A DNA stretch of 64,000 nucleotides. Origin: an uncultured Pseudomonadales bacterium. Lineage in GTDB: Bacteria; Pseudomonadota; Gammaproteobacteria; Pseudomonadales; Cellvibrionaceae. A program made the position numbers and the translations under genes. Location of the stretch: contig CANLDL010000005.1 in the NCBI GenBank assembly GCA_947489425.1, positions 26,361 to 90,360 on the forward strand, given 5' to 3'. The notes below the pieces were generated by a model. It did no database searches. It was not told the origin of the DNA and worked only from the letters and a program-made list of their open reading frames with translations. This document shows, one piece after another, positions 1 to 8,368 of this stretch (position 1 is its first letter; each line of letters opens with the position of its first letter).

Positions 1-166
1 ATAGCTAAGCGATATGTGTAGTGAGAGGATGGATAGAAAATGACATAGGCTATTATTGATAGTGACGATGGAAAAGCTATTATGCATAAGCACATAGGAT
101 GGCAATCAATAACCTCTTTAAAAAGTAGCGCCCAACAATGAATAAAAAAAGATCAGATCGTCTATA

Positions 167-195
167 TGTCATACCTTTTTTGCGAAGGTATGACA
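167..195. repeat. Inverted repeat, 11-bp arms
   Basis: Arms 167-177 and 185-195 are perfect reverse complements around a 7-base loop (ttttgcg). There is no U-tract immediately after the stem on either strand, so a classic terminator is not clear. It may be the end of a degraded mobile element or a transcription-stop hairpin for a gene left of the window. Confidence 0.45.
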
Positions 196-490
196 AAATC
201 TAGGTGGACATTTTAATGCTGGGCAACTTCTTGCTCGATTTATAGTGTTGAGCTGCTTGTTTTTTGCTCGACATGGCTTCAGGCTATTGATAAATATCAC
301 TATTTTTTTATTGTAATGGTCTAGGAAATCTGTAGATATCCTTAGCTGCATATTATGATTGAATAATGTGAGGTACTTATGTCAAAACCAAGAAAACTAT
401 TTGTTTCATAAGTTTATTTTAGGGTTTTAAGGGCGTTTTGAAGAATTTTTGGCATGATTGATACTACATAGAAAAATACCCGCTATGCTG

Positions 491-508
491 TTATGTTATG
501 TAACATAA
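491..508. promoter_or_regulatory. Inverted repeat upstream of the ssp operon
   Basis: Arms 491-498 (ttatgtta) and 501-508 (taacataa) are perfect reverse complements separated by 2 bases. It abuts the larger palindrome at 508-545, giving two dyads in tandem just upstream of the operon. Probable regulator-binding site; which protein binds it is inference. Confidence 0.5.
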
Positions 509-545
509 ATATTGTGCCATATGTATATACATATGGCACAATATT
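508..545. promoter_or_regulatory. Perfect 38-bp palindrome, probable operator of the ssp operon
   Basis: Every base from 508 to 526 pairs with its partner from 545 back to 527, with no mismatch and no spacer. The core halves are tgtgccatatgtat and atacatatggcaca. It ends 32 bases before the start codon of the first operon gene, which encodes a ribbon-helix-helix protein; such proteins bind palindromic or tandem operators. Autorepression of the operon at this site is the simplest reading. A cruciform-forming site is an alternative. Confidence 0.6.
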
Positions 546-577
546 ACGTCATGTGTGGAAATACAGGTTTTAAGTAA

Positions 578-775
578 ATGAGTATCGGAAATAGCGGGCG
601 AATTGTCATTGAAATTGAGCCAGAGTTAAAGAAGCAACTTCATACTACTCTCAGACTTGAAGGCAAAAACCTTAAATCATGGTTTCTTGAGAATGTAGAG
701 GAATTGCTAGAGCTTCAGGCTCAACAGCAAACACTTCCTTTTGAAAATGATAAAAAGACTTCAGGAGCAAAATGA
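578..775 (+). CDS. Ribbon-helix-helix (CopG/Arc-like) small DNA-binding protein, putative operon regulator
   Basis: This 65-residue protein has the layout of a ribbon-helix-helix repressor: a short beta strand (RIVIEI, residues 8-13), a first helix (about 15-28), the conserved Gly-Lys turn and a second helix (about 31-46). The C-terminal 20 residues are polar and probably disordered. It is the first gene of the defence operon, and its stop overlaps the next start (ATGATG at 772), so the two are translationally coupled. The upstream 38-bp palindrome is a plausible target. The recognised Ssp core does not require such a protein, so a regulatory role is inferred from fold and position. An antitoxin-like role is the alternative. 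Confidence 0.7.
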   Translation: MSIGNSGRIVIEIEPELKKQLHTTLRLEGKNLKSWFLENVEELLELQAQQQTLPFENDKKTSGAK

Positions 776-1692
776 TGATATTCAATCCAGATAAAATGGC
801 GTTTGGTCGTCATGAGACCTTTGCATTGCGTTATGGCTGGTTGTCTAAAGGCTTCCAAGCAATGGTTGAAAAGAAAGGTATTTTCGAGTCAGACGATGCG
901 ACAGTCCGCTTAGGTGTGGGGAAAAATATGGTTGCAGCTATAAAATACTGGCTGCGCGCCTGTCGAATGATAGACCCTGTTGAGAATATCCCTACCGATT
1001 TAGGGAATGAACTGCTATCTGTTGATGGATTTGACCCTTATCTTGAGGACGAGGCGACCATTTGGTTGTTGCACTGGTTGTTAGCTACTAACGCAGAATT
1101 AGCAACATCGTGGTATTGGTTTTTTAACCGATTCCATAAACCAGAATTTGCAGGGCAAGAATTAGCCACTGCGCTTACAGACTTTGTAAATGATCAAATT
1201 ATTAATAAGAAAAAGCCATCTTCTGGCACACTAAAAAACGATGCGTTACTTATTCCTCGTATGTACACACAATCGAAAGGGAACACTCGCACACCCATTG
1301 AAGAGGTACTTGATTCACCTTTTGCTCTCCTAAAGCTCATTACGCAGAATTCAGGGGGTAGAAGTTATCAATCACGACCAAGCTCAAGGCTAGACTTGCC
1401 ACTTGGCGTGTTAGGTTTTGCTGTCCGCGAAATGTTTGAAATGAAAAACACCAGCGCTATTCCTATAGAAGACTTTATGTATAGCAAAGACAATTACCCT
1501 GCAATTGGTTCGGTTTTTCGGTTAACGGAAAGCGATTTAATCTCTAAGCTGGAGAGATTAGTTGAATATATTCCAGGAATTTTTGATATTCGGGATACTG
1601 CTGGACAACATCAACTTTATCTATCGGATAATATTGATGCAATTGAGTTCATCATAGAGCACTATAGATTTAGAGGGGGTATTGCTGCATGA
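772..1692 (+). CDS. sspB: DUF4007 family protein, SspB-like component of DNA phosphorothioation
   Basis: A 306-residue protein. The N-terminus carries the DUF4007 signature: FGRHETFALRYGWL (about 11-24), then the conserved RLGVGKNMV and YW motifs. DUF4007 proteins are the SspB component of the single-strand phosphorothioation system SspABCD, where SspB has been reported as a DNA-nicking enzyme needed for modification. The order here (DUF4007, ATPase, PAPS-reductase-like enzyme, DUF262 effector) matches sspB-C-D-E. The start is set by an upstream ggag and by the ATGA overlap with the regulator gene. Its own stop overlaps the ATG of the next gene by 4 bases. No cysteine desulfurase (sspA) precedes it. 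Confidence 0.85.
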   Translation: MMIFNPDKMAFGRHETFALRYGWLSKGFQAMVEKKGIFESDDATVRLGVGKNMVAAIKYWLRACRMIDPVENIPTDLGNELLSVDGFDPYLEDEATIWLLHWLLATNAELATSWYWFFNRFHKPEFAGQELATALTDFVNDQIINKKKPSSGTLKNDALLIPRMYTQSKGNTRTPIEEVLDSPFALLKLITQNSGGRSYQSRPSSRLDLPLGVLGFAVREMFEMKNTSAIPIEDFMYSKDNYPAIGSVFRLTESDLISKLERLVEYIPGIFDIRDTAGQHQLYLSDNIDAIEFIIEHYRFRGGIAA

Positions 1693-4600
1693 GTATGAAA
1701 AATAAAGTTCAAATCAATACTCATTACACTCGATCTATTAATTTAGAGCGTGATGCAGATTCTTTAGAGGTAGTGAAGGCATATATACCCACTTCCCGAG
1801 CACTTAAATTGTTTAGTCGCTTCTCCGAGGGGTTTAATGAAAAACAAGCTCCGCGAGCTTGGTCATTAATTGGCCCCTATGGTTCAGGTAAGTCTTCAGC
1901 ATCAGTATTTTTATCACAACTGGTATCTTCACCTAACCTAACCACGACAAATACTGCTATAAAGAATTTGAAGGGCTCGTCACCGGAGCTTGCTGAGTCT
2001 TTTCGAAAAGAAATATCTGAGAATAACGGATATCTCAAAATTTTGATCACTGGTTCACCAGAGCCGATGGGGAGAAAAATTGTAAAAGGTATGTACGAAG
2101 CAGTCTTACATTTTTTCGCGTTATTTAATGGTCGAAAGCCTAATATTTTGACTGCGTTGGAAGAGTTATCACAAGCTGACACCGTTACTACCTCTGAAAT
2201 TATTGAACATATAATAGAGCTGCAAAAGGTACTAATAAGTAAAGATTGCAAAGGAATCTATCTTGTCATAGACGAGCTAGGAAAGTTTTTAGAATTTGAA
2301 GCACGGCACTATGGGGCAAATGATATTTATACGTTGCAGGCACTCGCAGAGCATGCCTGTAAAGGCGATGAGTGTAATTTATTCTTATTCGTTTTACTCC
2401 ACCAATCCTTTGAGCAGTATGCCAAAGGTTTAGGAGAAAGCCTAAAAAATGAGTGGTCGAAAGTCCAAGGACGTTTTGAAGAAGTTCCTTTTATCGAATC
2501 AGCTGAGCAAATTCTGAGGGTTGTAAGTGCTGCGTTCGGTTACTCCATGACTCAAAAAGAATTGCAGTCCATTAAGTCAACAACAAAAAATGTTGTGGAT
2601 ATCTTACAAGAGAATGACGCTCTTTCAAATGTAATGGATAAAAAGTCCATCATAGACTTAATGAGCCATTGTTATCCTTTACACCCAGTGAGTGCAATTC
2701 TTCTGCCTGTTCTTTGTCAAAAGGTCGCGCAGAATGAAAGGACTCTCTTCAGTTATCTTGGAAGCCACGAAGAGTTTGGCTTACAGGATATGATTGAGCG
2801 TTTTGAATCTGTTGATGACCTAATTCTCCCTCATCATGTATATGATTATTTTATTACTAACCAGCCAGCGGCTTTAGGTGACTATCGCACTCACAGAAGA
2901 TGGGCGGAAGTAGTTACATCAATAGAGCGTCTAGGTGATGCACCAGAAGATCAATTAAATTTTTTGAAAACTATTGGGCTGCTAAACATCATTGGCATCA
3001 AAGGTGGATTCAAACCATCTAAAGCCATCCTTGAAACCTGCGGGAGAAATAAGTCTGCTGTTAATAAGGCTCTTAAAGCGCTATCTGATAAGTCGATCAT
3101 TACCTACCGAAAATTCAGTGGTGAATATCGCGTTTGGCAAGGTAGTGATTTCGACCTTGAAAGTGCGGTTGAAGATGAGATTAGCAATATTGGAGAGTTT
3201 TCACTTGCCAATGAACTGAACAAAGCAAATGCGCTGATGCCCATAGTAGCGAGAAGGCATACGATCAAAAGCGGCGCATTGCGCTATTTCACGCCTGAAT
3301 TTGTAGATGCGCAAACATACAAGTCTTCATCGTTTCAAGCCAACATCCCTAGAATTATTTTCTTTCTAGCATCTGCGAAAGACGACGAAAAGATATTTCA
3401 CGACTCTGTAGTGAATCACTACTCATCGTTAGATATTGTTGCGCTTTGCTTAAATGGTTCTCAATTAAGAGAGGCAACCGCAGAGGTAATCGCGTTAAGA
3501 GAAATAGAAAGAACACGACAAGAGCTTAATAGTGATCCTGTAGCAAAGCGAGAATTCGGTGACAGGCTTACAGCTGCTGAAAATTCGGAGCATATGCTAT
3601 TACAGCGATTGCAGGAGCAGCCGCAAGAGTGCATTTGGTTTCATGATGCGGAGACATTATCAGTATCAAGTAAGCGTCAATTTCAAGAACAGCTATCAGC
3701 GGTGCTCGAAAAGGTATACTGCAAATCACCCGCCTTACACAACGAACTGATAAACAGAGATCGCCCTTCGGCTCAGGCTAATGCAGCTCGCAATAAATTG
3801 CTTGAAGCTATGATGGACAATCCAAAGGATTTAGACGATCTCGGCATTGAAAAATTCCCACCAGAAAAAGCCATTTATCGTTCCATTTTGCGGGAAACGG
3901 GCCTGCATAATAAAGAAACCAAAGAGTTTAAAGAGCCACATAGAAAGTCGGCTTTTTACCATGTGTGGAAAGAAATCAATACCTTCCTTGATGCTTCTGA
4001 AAAAGAACCACGGTCGTTTGCGGATCTCAATGAAACGCTCATGGCACCACCTTACGGAGTAAAGGCTGGTGTTTTGCCTATTTTGTACATTACAGCATAT
4101 ATCGTTTATCAGCATGAGCTAGCGCTGTATGAGTCCCGCCGTTATCGGCCAATAATGACAAGTGAAATGCTTGATCGTTTTGTTAAGCGTCCAGATGAGT
4201 TCACATTTCAGCGGTTTAGAATCACAGGTTTACGCTCCTCAATTTTTAAAGAATACAGCAAGATTATTGACACTGGTTCCCAACAAACGGTTGTGCGTCT
4301 TGTAAGACCTCTAGCACAATTTATTGGAGAGCTTCCTGAATACACTCAAAAAACTAAATCTTCTGAAATATCAGACAAAGCAAAACGTATTCGCAATGCA
4401 TTTAACCTATCTAAGTCTCCAGAGCATCTAATTTTTGAAGATATACCCAAAGCACTAGGGTACGAATTAGAGCTGGAGAAGAAAAAACCAAATTTGGAAG
4501 GTTTATCCCAGACATTACAGGGATGCTTAAAGGAACTAAAAGATGCTTATCCGAACATGGTTAAGCAGCAGATAAAAATGTTGCTTGAAGCGTTTCATAT

Positions 4601-5171
4601 GAGTCCAGATTCAGATTTGACTGACCTACGACGGAAAGCCATTGGTAGATATGAAGGGCTTGACCAACATACTGTTGATGTAGATGGATTAAGAGCTTTC
4701 ATAAAACGCATAACTAAACGCCAAGGAGATGATGAGAGTTGGCTAGAGAATGTCTTGATGTTTCTAGGTCAGAAACCTACGAAGAAATGGACAGATACTG
4801 ATAGAGCTGAAGCAGATGTAAAGCTTAGCGACTTTGCTAAACGCATATTAGATTTGGAAGCCCTTCGTGTTCACTATGACAGATCCAAGAAAAATATGGA
4901 TGGGGAATTTGACGTTATTCTTCTTAAATCCCTAAAAAAAGGTAGTGAGCCGATTGACGAAGTTGTAGCAATAGATCGAAAAAGAAAAGATGCCATTCAA
5001 GGCTGCAAGGCAGAGTTATTGAATGCACTGTATGAGCACTCAGATCGAGAGCTACAGCTAGCTGCTCTAGCCGAGGTCGTTGATGAGTTTCTCACCGAGC
5101 GTAACAGTTCTAATAGCAAGGCAAATGAAAAACAAGAACAACTAAAATTAAGAGGGGTAAAAAATGGCTGA
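1689..5171 (+). CDS. sspC: Large P-loop ATPase, SspC-like component of DNA phosphorothioation
   Basis: An 1160-residue protein with a Walker A motif GPYGSGKS at residues 62-69 and a Walker B-like YLVIDELGKF at 191-200. A long helical, charged region of unclear fold follows. A large ATPase between the DUF4007 and PAPS-reductase-like genes is the expected position of SspC, which is thought to couple ATP hydrolysis to strand opening or selection during sulfur insertion. It overlaps the upstream gene by 4 bases and the downstream gene by 8, indicating tight translational coupling. Outside the nucleotide-binding motifs the assignment rests mainly on context. Confidence 0.85.
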   Translation: MSMKNKVQINTHYTRSINLERDADSLEVVKAYIPTSRALKLFSRFSEGFNEKQAPRAWSLIGPYGSGKSSASVFLSQLVSSPNLTTTNTAIKNLKGSSPELAESFRKEISENNGYLKILITGSPEPMGRKIVKGMYEAVLHFFALFNGRKPNILTALEELSQADTVTTSEIIEHIIELQKVLISKDCKGIYLVIDELGKFLEFEARHYGANDIYTLQALAEHACKGDECNLFLFVLLHQSFEQYAKGLGESLKNEWSKVQGRFEEVPFIESAEQILRVVSAAFGYSMTQKELQSIKSTTKNVVDILQENDALSNVMDKKSIIDLMSHCYPLHPVSAILLPVLCQKVAQNERTLFSYLGSHEEFGLQDMIERFESVDDLILPHHVYDYFITNQPAALGDYRTHRRWAEVVTSIERLGDAPEDQLNFLKTIGLLNIIGIKGGFKPSKAILETCGRNKSAVNKALKALSDKSIITYRKFSGEYRVWQGSDFDLESAVEDEISNIGEFSLANELNKANALMPIVARRHTIKSGALRYFTPEFVDAQTYKSSSFQANIPRIIFFLASAKDDEKIFHDSVVNHYSSLDIVALCLNGSQLREATAEVIALREIERTRQELNSDPVAKREFGDRLTAAENSEHMLLQRLQEQPQECIWFHDAETLSVSSKRQFQEQLSAVLEKVYCKSPALHNELINRDRPSAQANAARNKLLEAMMDNPKDLDDLGIEKFPPEKAIYRSILRETGLHNKETKEFKEPHRKSAFYHVWKEINTFLDASEKEPRSFADLNETLMAPPYGVKAGVLPILYITAYIVYQHELALYESRRYRPIMTSEMLDRFVKRPDEFTFQRFRITGLRSSIFKEYSKIIDTGSQQTVVRLVRPLAQFIGELPEYTQKTKSSEISDKAKRIRNAFNLSKSPEHLIFEDIPKALGYELELEKKKPNLEGLSQTLQGCLKELKDAYPNMVKQQIKMLLEAFHMSPDSDLTDLRRKAIGRYEGLDQHTVDVDGLRAFIKRITKRQGDDESWLENVLMFLGQKPTKKWTDTDRAEADVKLSDFAKRILDLEALRVHYDRSKKNMDGEFDVILLKSLKKGSEPIDEVVAIDRKRKDAIQGCKAELLNALYEHSDRELQLAALAEVVDEFLTERNSSNSKANEKQEQLKLRGVKNG

Positions 5172-6033
5172 TAACAAAATGTCGATGAGTTCCTTGTCGG
5201 ACTTAAAAGATGCCCGTCATGTTCTCGGTATTTCAGGCGGAAAAGATAGTGCAGCTCTAGCTATTTATATCAAAGACCAATACCCCGATATTCATAAAAA
5301 AGTTGAATATTTTTTCACAGATACAGGAGCAGAGCTTAAAGAAATCTATGACTTTTTAGATAAGCTAGAGGCACACCTTGGTAAAGAAATTATTCGGCTT
5401 AGTAGCGGAAAAGATTTTGATTATTGGCTAACAATGCACAATGAGTATTTGCCCTCTGCGCAACAGCGCTGGTGTACTCGTATGATGAAGATTAAGCCGT
5501 TTGAAGAGTTCGTTGGCGATGATCTCGTTGTTAGTTACATTGGTATCCGAGCTGATGAAAATCGTGAAGGTTATATAAGTAAAAAAGATACGATAAAAGC
5601 AGTCTTTCCTTTCATAGAGGATGGGTTGGTTCGCGACGATATATTTCAGATCCTAGAGGACTCCGTTGGTATCCCCGAATACTATAAGTGGCGGTCACGC
5701 TCTGGCTGCTACTTTTGTTTCTTTCAGCGTCAAGATGAATGGCTTGGATTAAAGAGAAATCACCCAGAGCTTTTTGAAAAAGCACGTCAGTTCGAGCGTC
5801 GAGTCCGTACGAAATATGACTGGAAAGATGGAGAAATTCCGATAAATGGTCATGGTTATACATGGTCTTCACAAGGTTCGATAGATGAATTAGTAGCTAA
5901 GGCTGAAAAACGTGAAAAGGAATTGGGGATTATCGCCACTAATAAAAAATCGTCAGAAAAATGGCAAGAAACACTAAAAACAATGATGGACGATGATCCA
6001 GAGGATCAAGCGTGTTTAGTATGTAGCCTTTAG
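5164..6033 (+). CDS. sspD: PAPS-reductase-family ATP pyrophosphatase, SspD/DndC-like
   Basis: A 289-residue member of the adenine nucleotide alpha-hydrolase family. The PP-loop is SGGKDSA (24-30). Cysteines are at C104 (WCTRMMKIKP motif), C182 and C185 (GCYFC), and C284 and C287 (CLVC); some probably hold the Fe-S cluster known in DndC-type enzymes. These enzymes adenylate the DNA backbone and pass sulfur to the phosphate, giving phosphorothioate DNA. A strong Shine-Dalgarno (agagggg) precedes the ATG, which lies inside the end of the ATPase gene. Sulfur must come from a cysteine desulfurase encoded elsewhere, such as IscS, since none is adjacent. Confidence 0.9.
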   Translation: MADNKMSMSSLSDLKDARHVLGISGGKDSAALAIYIKDQYPDIHKKVEYFFTDTGAELKEIYDFLDKLEAHLGKEIIRLSSGKDFDYWLTMHNEYLPSAQQRWCTRMMKIKPFEEFVGDDLVVSYIGIRADENREGYISKKDTIKAVFPFIEDGLVRDDIFQILEDSVGIPEYYKWRSRSGCYFCFFQRQDEWLGLKRNHPELFEKARQFERRVRTKYDWKDGEIPINGHGYTWSSQGSIDELVAKAEKREKELGIIATNKKSSEKWQETLKTMMDDDPEDQACLVCSL

Positions 6034-6070
6034 ATAACCATCGACTAAAAATTAATAAATAGGATTAGCT

Positions 6071-8368
6071 GTGATTAAAGACGTACCTGATGTTTCAAAT
6101 GAGTTTACACCTCAAGCGTATACGCTTCATGATTTTTTTACGTCAGAAGCTAGAGGCTTCTACATCCCTCTGTATCAGAGACCTTATAGTTGGAATACTG
6201 AGAACGTTGAACAGTTAATGGAGGATCTTCTAAAAGGGGTAGAGTCTACTATCACAAACAGCCAATCGGTATCTTTTCTTGGGACTGTTATTCTATGCAT
6301 GGAGAAGAACAAGCAAAAGAATATCGAACCAGTGGATGTTCGTGCTTTGCCAGGAACAGTATTTAATGTTATTGATGGTCAACAAAGAATATCTACGCTA
6401 GCGCTACTCGCCACGAGATTGTATAGACAAACCTACATATACATTAACTCGATCAACAAGGATGAAATATATGATGAAATTGTAGACTATCTAGAAGGCC
6501 AACTTACAGATCTAGTCTATTTTTTTAGCTTAACTCTAAAAACTAAGAGTGCTGATCCGAAGCAAAAACCTTTAGTTATTCGTGGTAGCCACGATGAGTG
6601 GACTTTAAATGGGCAGGATGAAAAATATACATCAACAGTATCTAATTATATCGCGAAATTCATAAGAAATTTAGCTGATGGCGGAATAAAAATACCAGAC
6701 AGAAGAACAACGCTAGGGAAAAACCTTAAAGCAATGGATGCATACATCGATCTCGTTTTTAGTGCACATAAACAAACTGAAACGCACATATATTATCCAG
6801 ACGCAAAAACAATACTTAAAGAAGTTGACCAAGAGTTACTGTGGGATTTTGATAGAGAAAAATACTACGACTTGGTAACAACGCGGGAATATTCAGATAA
6901 AGAATGCAGCAATGTTTCCAAAGCAGTGCAGCTAAGTATGCTATTTCACTATTTTTATGAGCGCGCTTGCTTATCTGTAATATATCCAAGCTCGGAAGAT
7001 TGGGCTTTTGATATTTTTCAGTCTTTAAATGCAACGGGAACGCCGCTAACTGCTATAGAGACATTTAAACCCCTAGTCGTTAATACCGTTAATCGCTATC
7101 AAGGAACTAAATATAAAGGATCAAGGTCTGAGAGCCATTTCACTTCAATTGATAAACTTTTTGAAACGAATGATACAGCTGAAAAAAAGAGCAAGCTAAC
7201 CAAAGAATTCCTTAATATTTTTCGTCTAGTCTACGAAGGAAAATCACTGTCTAGCCACTTTAGTCAACAAAGGAAATGGTTGAACGAAACCTATAGCGAT
7301 TTCAACAAAGATTCAGTTGGTCAAGAGGAGTTCGTTCATCGGTTATCCAATATTGCAAAATATTGGGACAACGTAAAGTGGTTTGATTCAACATCTCTTT
7401 CCTCGTTCTATGGGATATCTAGTTTGCCAGAGCAAGAGAGAAAATTATCTGTTCTTTGCGTGAGATATCTCGATGATGCTAGCCACCGAATGGCTGACAC
7501 GCTTCTCAGCCGTTTTTATGCAATGGTTATTAGGCAAGGTGAGAATAGCGCTCAAGATTTTGTTGAAGTATCAAAAGCTATTGCCGCCTTTTTTACTATT
7601 TGGCGGTCAGCATTTTCAAACACTGGTCTGGATGATGTTTATAGGAAGTTATTTGAGCAACAAAGCGACGCTACACTTCCTAATTACTCTTGGTCAACTG
7701 GCGCTCATGACCTTAGCGTAGAAGAGTTGAAAAAATACTTTTTCAACATATTGGCCGATAAAGGGATTTCTGAAAAAACAGCTTGGTTGGAAAAGGCATC
7801 AACAAACTTAAGGTATGATAACGCCAAAACAGTTTGTAAATTCGCCCTGATAGTCAGCGCTCATGATACCATACCTGACGATACTAATATTGGATTAATG
7901 AAAGAGGGAGCTTCAGGGGTCAATGATTATATTAATATCGACTCATGGAAATCGTCTGATTTAAAAACTGTAGAACACATAGCCCCTCAAAATAGAGACT
8001 CTGGATGGAATGAGAAAATATACACAGATCAGATCGAGCATTCTGTCGGGAACTTAACTTTATTGCCTACCGAAATCAATAGCTCACTCAGTGATAATTC
8101 TTGGCAGATAAAGAGCCTATACTATAAGCACCTAGCCCTTAAAGACCCAGATCAAATAACTACACTAAAAGAGCAGGCAGTTCATCAAGGCATTGAACTT
8201 TCCGATGAGACTATTAACCTGCTTACTGGTGCTCGATTTGCATCGCATGTGGAGCCAATTGTTAATATGTTTGATCAAAACATCGAATGGGACGATAACT
8301 TTATCAAACATCGTGCAAGTAGAATTTGTGACATCTTGTGGGATAGAGTGATGCCTTGGTTAAAATAA
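6071..8368 (+). CDS. sspE: DUF262/DUF1524 protein, SspE-like phosphorothioation-sensing antiphage effector
   Basis: A 765-residue GmrSD-type protein. The N-terminal DUF262 domain has YQRPYSW (35-41), VIDGQQRISTL (100-110) and the IFQSLNATGTPLTAIE region (about 315-330). The C-terminal DUF1524 domain has an HNH-like VEHIAPQN (634-641) followed by the conserved GNLTLLP segment (660-666). DUF262 resembles ParB/Srx NTPases, and DUF1524 is an HNH nuclease. In the described system SspE senses phosphorothioate DNA, hydrolyses nucleotide and nicks invading DNA. It starts with GTG, 37 bases after the SspD-like gene, probably in the same transcript. Its last 9 bases overlap the convergent methyltransferase gene. 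Confidence 0.85.
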   Translation: MIKDVPDVSNEFTPQAYTLHDFFTSEARGFYIPLYQRPYSWNTENVEQLMEDLLKGVESTITNSQSVSFLGTVILCMEKNKQKNIEPVDVRALPGTVFNVIDGQQRISTLALLATRLYRQTYIYINSINKDEIYDEIVDYLEGQLTDLVYFFSLTLKTKSADPKQKPLVIRGSHDEWTLNGQDEKYTSTVSNYIAKFIRNLADGGIKIPDRRTTLGKNLKAMDAYIDLVFSAHKQTETHIYYPDAKTILKEVDQELLWDFDREKYYDLVTTREYSDKECSNVSKAVQLSMLFHYFYERACLSVIYPSSEDWAFDIFQSLNATGTPLTAIETFKPLVVNTVNRYQGTKYKGSRSESHFTSIDKLFETNDTAEKKSKLTKEFLNIFRLVYEGKSLSSHFSQQRKWLNETYSDFNKDSVGQEEFVHRLSNIAKYWDNVKWFDSTSLSSFYGISSLPEQERKLSVLCVRYLDDASHRMADTLLSRFYAMVIRQGENSAQDFVEVSKAIAAFFTIWRSAFSNTGLDDVYRKLFEQQSDATLPNYSWSTGAHDLSVEELKKYFFNILADKGISEKTAWLEKASTNLRYDNAKTVCKFALIVSAHDTIPDDTNIGLMKEGASGVNDYINIDSWKSSDLKTVEHIAPQNRDSGWNEKIYTDQIEHSVGNLTLLPTEINSSLSDNSWQIKSLYYKHLALKDPDQITTLKEQAVHQGIELSDETINLLTGARFASHVEPIVNMFDQNIEWDDNFIKHRASRICDILWDRVMPWLK

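Larger units (their letters stand above)
1..577. other. Gene-free left part of the genomic island
   Basis: I see no convincing gene here. The stretch is AT-rich; the short open frames lack a ribosome binding site and any recognisable domain. It holds an isolated hairpin (167-195) and the palindromic control region of the downstream operon (491-545). No tRNA-Lys 3' copy or integrase is visible, so the left end of the island must lie outside the window. Confidence 0.6.

Noticed and set aside
169..351. A 60-residue reverse-strand frame, with sequence slightly reminiscent of IS21-type element ends
   Set aside because: No ribosome binding site, no domain, and it overlaps the hairpin at 167-195. 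I could not support an insertion sequence from this alone.
508..545. Reading the 38-bp palindrome as part of a CRISPR-type repeat or terminator
   Set aside because: It occurs once, has no spacers or T tract, and precedes a start codon; an operator explains it better. No CRISPR array is seen in the window.
1877..2251. A 124-residue reverse frame inside the ATPase gene
   Set aside because: Antisense shadow of a gene with clear Walker motifs.
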